NCBI GenBank assembly: GCA_029876055.1 | Contig: CM056880.1 | Span: 992,001-1,056,000 of the forward strand | Length of the DNA: 64,000 nt | Direction of reading: 5' to 3' | Source of the DNA: Madurella fahalii | Taxonomy: Eukaryota; Ascomycota; Sordariomycetes; Sordariales | Shown: positions 59,370 to 64,000 of the stretch, piece by piece | How positions within the stretch are numbered: position 1 is the stretch's first letter | How the letters are laid out: every line of letters begins with the position of its first letter | Notes under the pieces: generated by a model | Databases searched by the model: none | Seen by the model: only the letters and a program-made list of their open reading frames with translations | What the model was told of the DNA's origin: nothing | Translations under genes and position numbers: made by a program

Positions 59370-59920
59370 ATGAAGCTCCCCGCCCTCCAAACCCTCCTAA
59401 CCCTCAGCGCGTCCGCCCTCGCGCTCCCTCACGCTACCCCACGACACCCGCCCCCCGCCAGCTCCGCCCGGGCCTGCTCGCCGGCATAACCTTCCACACG
59501 GACCCGGGGTGCGGCGGGCTGGGCTGGTCCGCGGTGTACGGCGTCGAGGCGTGGGAGCTTTTCCTCAAGGCGACGGACGGCTGCGACGCGCTCGACCAGG
59601 GCCTAGTGGGGAGCGACAGGACCCTGAGCGCGGGGCTGCTTTGGCTTGGGCCGGGTTGCGTCGGCGAGTTTTAAGAATTTTTTTTGGTCCCCCTTATCGG
59701 ACTTTTCCCCATCTCTGTTTTGAGAGGTAAGTTTTTTCCTGACCACGTTTTCCCTCCCGGAAGGGGGATTTCCTAATTAGTGACGCTGCATACGGATCGC
59801 GAGTGTAAGGAGGGGACATTTACGCCGGAGTGGGTGGATGATATGTGCTGGAAGGCGGAGGATGGGCGCCCGTGGAAGAGCTGGCGCATTTCGGGGTGCA
59901 AGGAGGTCGAAGATTTGTGA
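59370..59920 (+). pseudogene. Small secreted cysteine-rich protein gene, apparently frame-disrupted
   Basis: An ATG at 59370 opens a clear signal peptide (MKLPALQTLLTLSASALALP) but the frame ends at 59489. The next frame carries a continuous piece (LLAGITFHTDPGCGGLGWSA..GCDALDQGL..), and a last piece at about 59780-59920 reads TLHTDRECKEGTF..DDMCWKAEDGRPW..GCKEVEDL. One extra C in the six-C run at 59451-59456 would join pieces one and two. A phase-1 intron (weak donor GTTGCG near 59654, acceptor TTAG near 59780) would join two and three. The product would be a small secreted protein with about seven cysteines, effector-like in form. Whether the break is real or an assembly homopolymer error is unresolved. 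Confidence 0.55.
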
Positions 59921-60304
59921 GATGATTTATGGACGTCACCCGTAGTCTCCGGGGCGCGGTCTTCGTCTTTCGACTTGGGCTGTGGTTGTGATGGCTAAGG
60001 TGGTACTGTACCTAAATGCAAGGGTTGGTGAAGGTCGTTAATCGTCATGGCCCGAGCGTTGTCGAGGCCGGTCACCTGACTTTGCCTCCAGATACAGTTG
60101 AGCTAGTAAGGTAAAGGTAAGGTACCTTGTGATGTTTAACTGTCATGAGTGGCTTGCTGAAGCGGGGTTCATCCACGATGGATCAACAGACTCAGGACGC
60201 ACTGTCAGACCTGGACACCTGATACCACGCCACCGGTCAAACCTATCCGATCCACCTTCTTCAGCCTCTTGGGGAATCTGATACTCCTTACACAAGCGCC
60301 CACA
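59921..60304. other. Promoter region of the metal ATPase
   Basis: About 380 bp upstream of the ATPase start. Contains GGTACTGTACC near 60003. A copper- or cadmium-responsive site could not be identified by eye. Confidence 0.45.
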
Positions 60305-63300
60305 ATGGCTTGCGGCTCCGGTTGCTGTGCGAAGCCAGCTTCAGCTCCTCCCGAACAGCCAAAGGCTGCCCTCGCTGATCCTGAGTCAGCTCCGGTACAG
60401 CATGATGGCGATAGCTGCTGCGACGACACCAACGTAATGACTAAGAATGATCCCGACGGGTCCGGGCTTGCTACTACAGCGCCCGATGAGTCTACCGAAA
60501 ACGACGGTTGCCACACTCCGGCGCCCGCCGTTCCCAGCTGTAATGATTGCTGCTCTGCTCCGAAGCCGACCCGTCTGGATGCCACGCCTGTGCCGAACTG
60601 CTGCGAGGGTAAAGTTGCTCCCTGCTGCGATCAGTCCTGCCTCGATCGCCTCGCGCTGCGTGAATGCGAGAACTACGAGGCTGGCCTTACATCCCACAGT
60701 AGGCTCTCCATTGTCCCCGGCTCTATCTTTTCCATGTGTGGCTAAGGTGACCTGCATGCTCGGACGGCTCGACTTGCGGCCGAGGAAAAGACGGCAAGCC
60801 ATGTGCTGAACACGCGACGAAGGCCCGTCTGACGTACGCGGAGAGGCTCGAGGCTCTCGGCTGTATCTGCCGTGCGCTGATTGCCCTCGGACAGGAATCC
60901 TGCTGCCTGCCTCCGCGTCGTTTGTCCACCGGGAGCGCTCGCGGCTCCCCCAAAGAGATACAACCATCTTCACGCGCGTCCACCGGCCTGTGCTGTACTT
61001 CTAGTCGCGCAGATTCGATCGGTTGCTCTGCGGAGAAACGTCCCCGCTCCAAGAATGGACGTCGCAGAGTCGACAGAGTGGATAGTATCCAGCTCGCCCC
61101 TCCTGGAGCCGCAACATCTTGCGCTGCTTCCTGCTGCGCTGCGAAGCAACCAGCCAGCCGCGTCAACAAGACGACAGAGATCTCACCACACGTAGCGCGC
61201 GCTACCGACCTCGAGAAGGGCTTCAAGGAGAACGAAAAGGAGCATGTTATCCTCAGCATCTCCGGTATGACGTGCACTGGATGCGAGACAAAACTGGCTC
61301 GGACTCTGGGCACCCATCCAGCGGTCAAGAACCTGAGGACTAGTCTGGTGCTTTCTCGTGCCGAGTTTGACTTGGTCGACTCTACGTCCATGGCTGAAGT
61401 GGTGGAACATGTCGAAAAAACAACCGAGTTCAAGTGCGAGAGAATCACGATCAAAGGCTCGAATTTTGATATCATTGCTCCGGGCGGTGATGCGGCTGCC
61501 TTTGTCAATCAGCCTTGGCCGGACGGGGTTACCGAGATCAGAATTGTGGACAAGAAAACGGTCAACATCAGCTTCGATCCCAAGACCATCGGAGCTAGGG
61601 ACCTCGTCGAACGCGGCTGGGGCGACGCTCCCATCCGTCTCGCCATGCCTCGCCCTGATCCAATGCTCGAAGCCGGCAGCAAGCATGTGCGTCATGTCGG
61701 CTACATGACACTGCTCTCTGTAATCCTGACCATTCCCGTCCTGGTCATGGCTTGGGCCCCGCTCCCCGAGCGTCATCTCGAATACAGCTCAGCATCGCTA
61801 GCTTTGGCGACGCTCGTTCAAGTTCTCGTCGCCGGGCCATTCTATCCAAAGGCTCTGAAAGCTCTCGTCTTCTCGAAGGTGATTGAAATGGATCTCCTTG
61901 TTGTCTTGAGCACCAGCGTGGCCTACATCTTCTCGGTTGTCTCGTTCGGCTACGTAGTCTCCGGCCGGCCATTATCGACGGGCGAATTTTTTGAGACGAG
62001 CACTCTCTTGGTAACCCTCATCATGGTGGGCCGTTGGGTGAGCGCCTTGGCTCGTCAAAGGGCGGTAGAGTCTATTTCGGTTCGATCTTTGCAGAGCCCT
62101 ACCGCCATCGTGGTGACCGACGATGGGGAAAGGGAGACCGATGCTCGCCTCCTTCAGTTCGGGGATGTCTTTAAAGTCGCCCCTGATTCGAGGATTCCAA
62201 CCGACGGCACAATTGTTTCTGGATCATCCGAGGTTAACGAGTCGATGATCACCGGGGAATCCAGACCAGTCGAAAAGCACCCCAAATCTCCTGTTATTGC
62301 CGGGTCCGTCAATGGTTCTGGCACATTGTACGTTCGGTTGACGCGGCTTCCCGGCGACAATACGCTAAGCACTATCGCGGAGATGGTCGATGAAGCAAAG
62401 CTCTCGAAGCCGAAAATCCAGAACATCGCAGATCGTGTGGCGAGCTACTTTGTGCCTGTCATTGTCGTCTTAGCGATCACCACATTCTGTATCTGGATCG
62501 CTGTTGGCGTGAAGGCACGTAACCAACCTGGAAGCGAGGCTACGATTCAGGCGATCACCTACGCGATTACGGTCTTAATTGTATCGTGTCCCTGCGCCAT
62601 CGGTCTAGCAACGCCCATGGTCATCGTAATCGCCACTGGCGTCGCCGCCGAACGAGGTGTTATTTTCAAGTCGGCGGAAAGCATCGAACTTGCGTACAAG
62701 GCGTCACATGTTGTTTTCGACAAAACTGGCACAATAACCAAGGGCAAGATGACTGTGGCTCAGGAATGGTATGCCGCAAGCGACCAGGACGCCACCAGGT
62801 CACTCGTTCTGGGTCTTGTCAGGGATATCAAGCATCCTGTGTCCGCCGCTGTGGAAACGCATCTGAAAACGCTGGGCGTATTACCAGCCCCAGTTTCTGA
62901 GCCAAAGACCCTTCCAGGAAAGGGCGTCGAAGGTACCGTGACGGGATCCGGCTCGATCATCCGGGCGGGTAATTGCCGCTGGCTCAACCTCACATCGGAT
63001 CCAGGTGTGCAGTCAACGTTGTCGCAAGGATTAACAGTCTTCTGCGTTACGATCGACGGCTCTGTCGCTGCCATTTTTGGCCTCGAAGATTCCATCCGAC
63101 CCGACGCCGCCTCCACTGTCAATGCCCTACGTGACTCTGGCATATCAGTTCACGTCATCTCCGGTGACGACGATGGCGCCGTACGATCCGTTGCAGGTGA
63201 GCTGAATATCCCCGAGTCGAACGTCCGCTCGCGCTGCACTCCTGCAGACAAGCAAGCGTACATCCAGAGCATTCTCGCCGCTTCTGCGAACGACACCAGC

Positions 63301-63678
63301 AGCCGCAAGAAGAACAAAAAGCCGGTTGTCATCTTCTGTGGCGATGGTACCAATGATGCGATTGCTCTAGCTCAGGCTACCATCGGCGTGCACATGAACG
63401 AGGGAGGAACCGATGTCGCCAGCTCCGCAGCTGACATCGTTCTGATGCGCCCCAACCTTGCTGGCATTCTCACCGCCATTACCGTGAGCAGGAAGTCGAT
63501 TCATAGAGTAGCCTTCAACTTTGGCTGGAGCTTTGTATACAATCTCTTGGCCATCCTGCTCGCCGCCGGGGCGTTTGTCAACACGAGAATCCCACCCGAG
63601 TTCGCTGGGTTAGGTGAACTGGTGAGCGTCTTACCTGTCATTGCTGCAGCCACGCTGCTCCGGTGGTCCAGGATCTGA
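60305..63678 (+). CDS. P1B-type heavy-metal ATPase with cysteine-rich N-terminus (PCA1/CrpA-like)
   Basis: Membrane pump using ATP to export soft metals such as Cu+ or Cd2+. Proposed exons 60305-60698 and 60785-63678 give 1095 aa. The intron (donor GTAGGC, weak acceptor CGAG) is chosen because it joins the frames; exact ends are uncertain. The N-terminus is very Cys-rich (ACGSGCCAKP, GDSCCDD, SCNDCCSAP, NCCEG, PCCDQSC). GCICRALIALGQESCC follows, a motif shared with fungal cadmium/copper resistance pumps. An HMA metal-binding domain has GMTCTGCETK (about 292). A second HMA-like region lacks the Cys pair. Core: ITGESRPVEK (about 621), metal-binding CPC in VSCPCAIGLATP (about 733), phosphorylation DKTGTITKG (about 777), HP locus (816), GDGTNDAIALA (985). 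All catalytic motifs are intact. By analogy with CrpA and PCA1 it would confer metal resistance and may be metal-induced. Confidence 0.88.
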
Positions 63679-64000
63679 CCGGTTTGCGGCTTGGATGCTT
63701 CTGTTTGAGAGCCCATAGCCAGCCGTGTGGGCTTCAGCTACGTCCCGCAACGTTCGCTTGTTTTCATTCCGGGTTGGTCTTTTGGGTTGTCCGCAGAGCT
63801 CGGATTTCAACATCCATCTCAATATGGTCAGTTTTGTAAAGACGGATCCAACATCTGTCAGCAGTGATTGCTTGTTATTCCAGTGGTGCCAACCGCGTCA
63901 GCTTTGTCTCTTTTACTAGTGCTTAGTGTAATTCAGGGACCTCCGATAAAAACAGCTTCATGTTCCGGTCCGAGTCAAAGATCCTTTCAGTTGGGAAACC
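63679..64000. other. 3' flank of the metal ATPase
   Basis: About 320 bp to the window edge. Probably the 3' untranslated region and terminator; no gene seen. Confidence 0.5.

Overview
The window is nuclear DNA from a filamentous ascomycete (Pezizomycotina). The short introns (about 45-175 nt, with GT/GC donors, CTAAC/CTGAC-like branch sites and AG acceptors), HET-domain genes, fungal rhodopsin-domain genes, a sterol glucosyltransferase of the ATG26 type and a pseudokinase with a HeLo-like N-terminus all point there. Protein wording and GC-rich coding sequence suggest a Sordariomycete, perhaps Sordariales; that placement is inference. All gene models here were built by hand from splice signals and reading-frame continuity.

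Layout. 0.9-14 kb: a rhodopsin-domain membrane protein, complex I subunit NDUFA13/GRIM-19, the CTD phosphatase FCP1 with a long polyglutamine tract, a decayed F-box gene with an internal tandem duplication, and a second rhodopsin-domain gene. 16-25 kb: sterol 3-beta-glucosyltransferase ATG26 (interrupted by an apparent 1-nt loss in a homopolymer) and a secreted serine carboxypeptidase. 26-35.5 kb is an accessory zone: a relic of a Zn2Cys6-type regulator, a secreted type-B carboxylesterase with one GC-AG intron and one intron lacking an AG acceptor, a third rhodopsin-domain gene, then HET-domain and ankyrin-repeat relics. 36-46 kb is a conserved chromosome-maintenance block: condensin subunit CND1/YCS4 divergent from the CDC7 kinase, followed by the CHL1 helicase. 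46-56.4 kb is a second accessory zone of self-recognition or cell-death type: an intact-looking HET protein, a protein kinase fused to an RBR-like (RING-IBR-RING2) module, divergent from a HeLo-like-domain pseudokinase, and a decayed reading frame. 56.9-64 kb: an F-box-like orphan, a disrupted small secreted cysteine-rich protein, and a cysteine-rich P1B metal ATPase of the PCA1/CrpA kind.

How the parts relate. Housekeeping genes (NDUFA13, FCP1, ATG26, CND1, CDC7, CHL1) lie between islands of fast-evolving genes with pseudogenes and little-coding spacers. The most unusual item is the kinase-RBR fusion sharing a 561-bp intergenic region with the HeLo-like pseudokinase, next to HET genes; it could be a signalling pair for non-self recognition or regulated cell death, which is a hypothesis. 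No tRNA, rRNA or CRISPR array was found, and no intact transposon.
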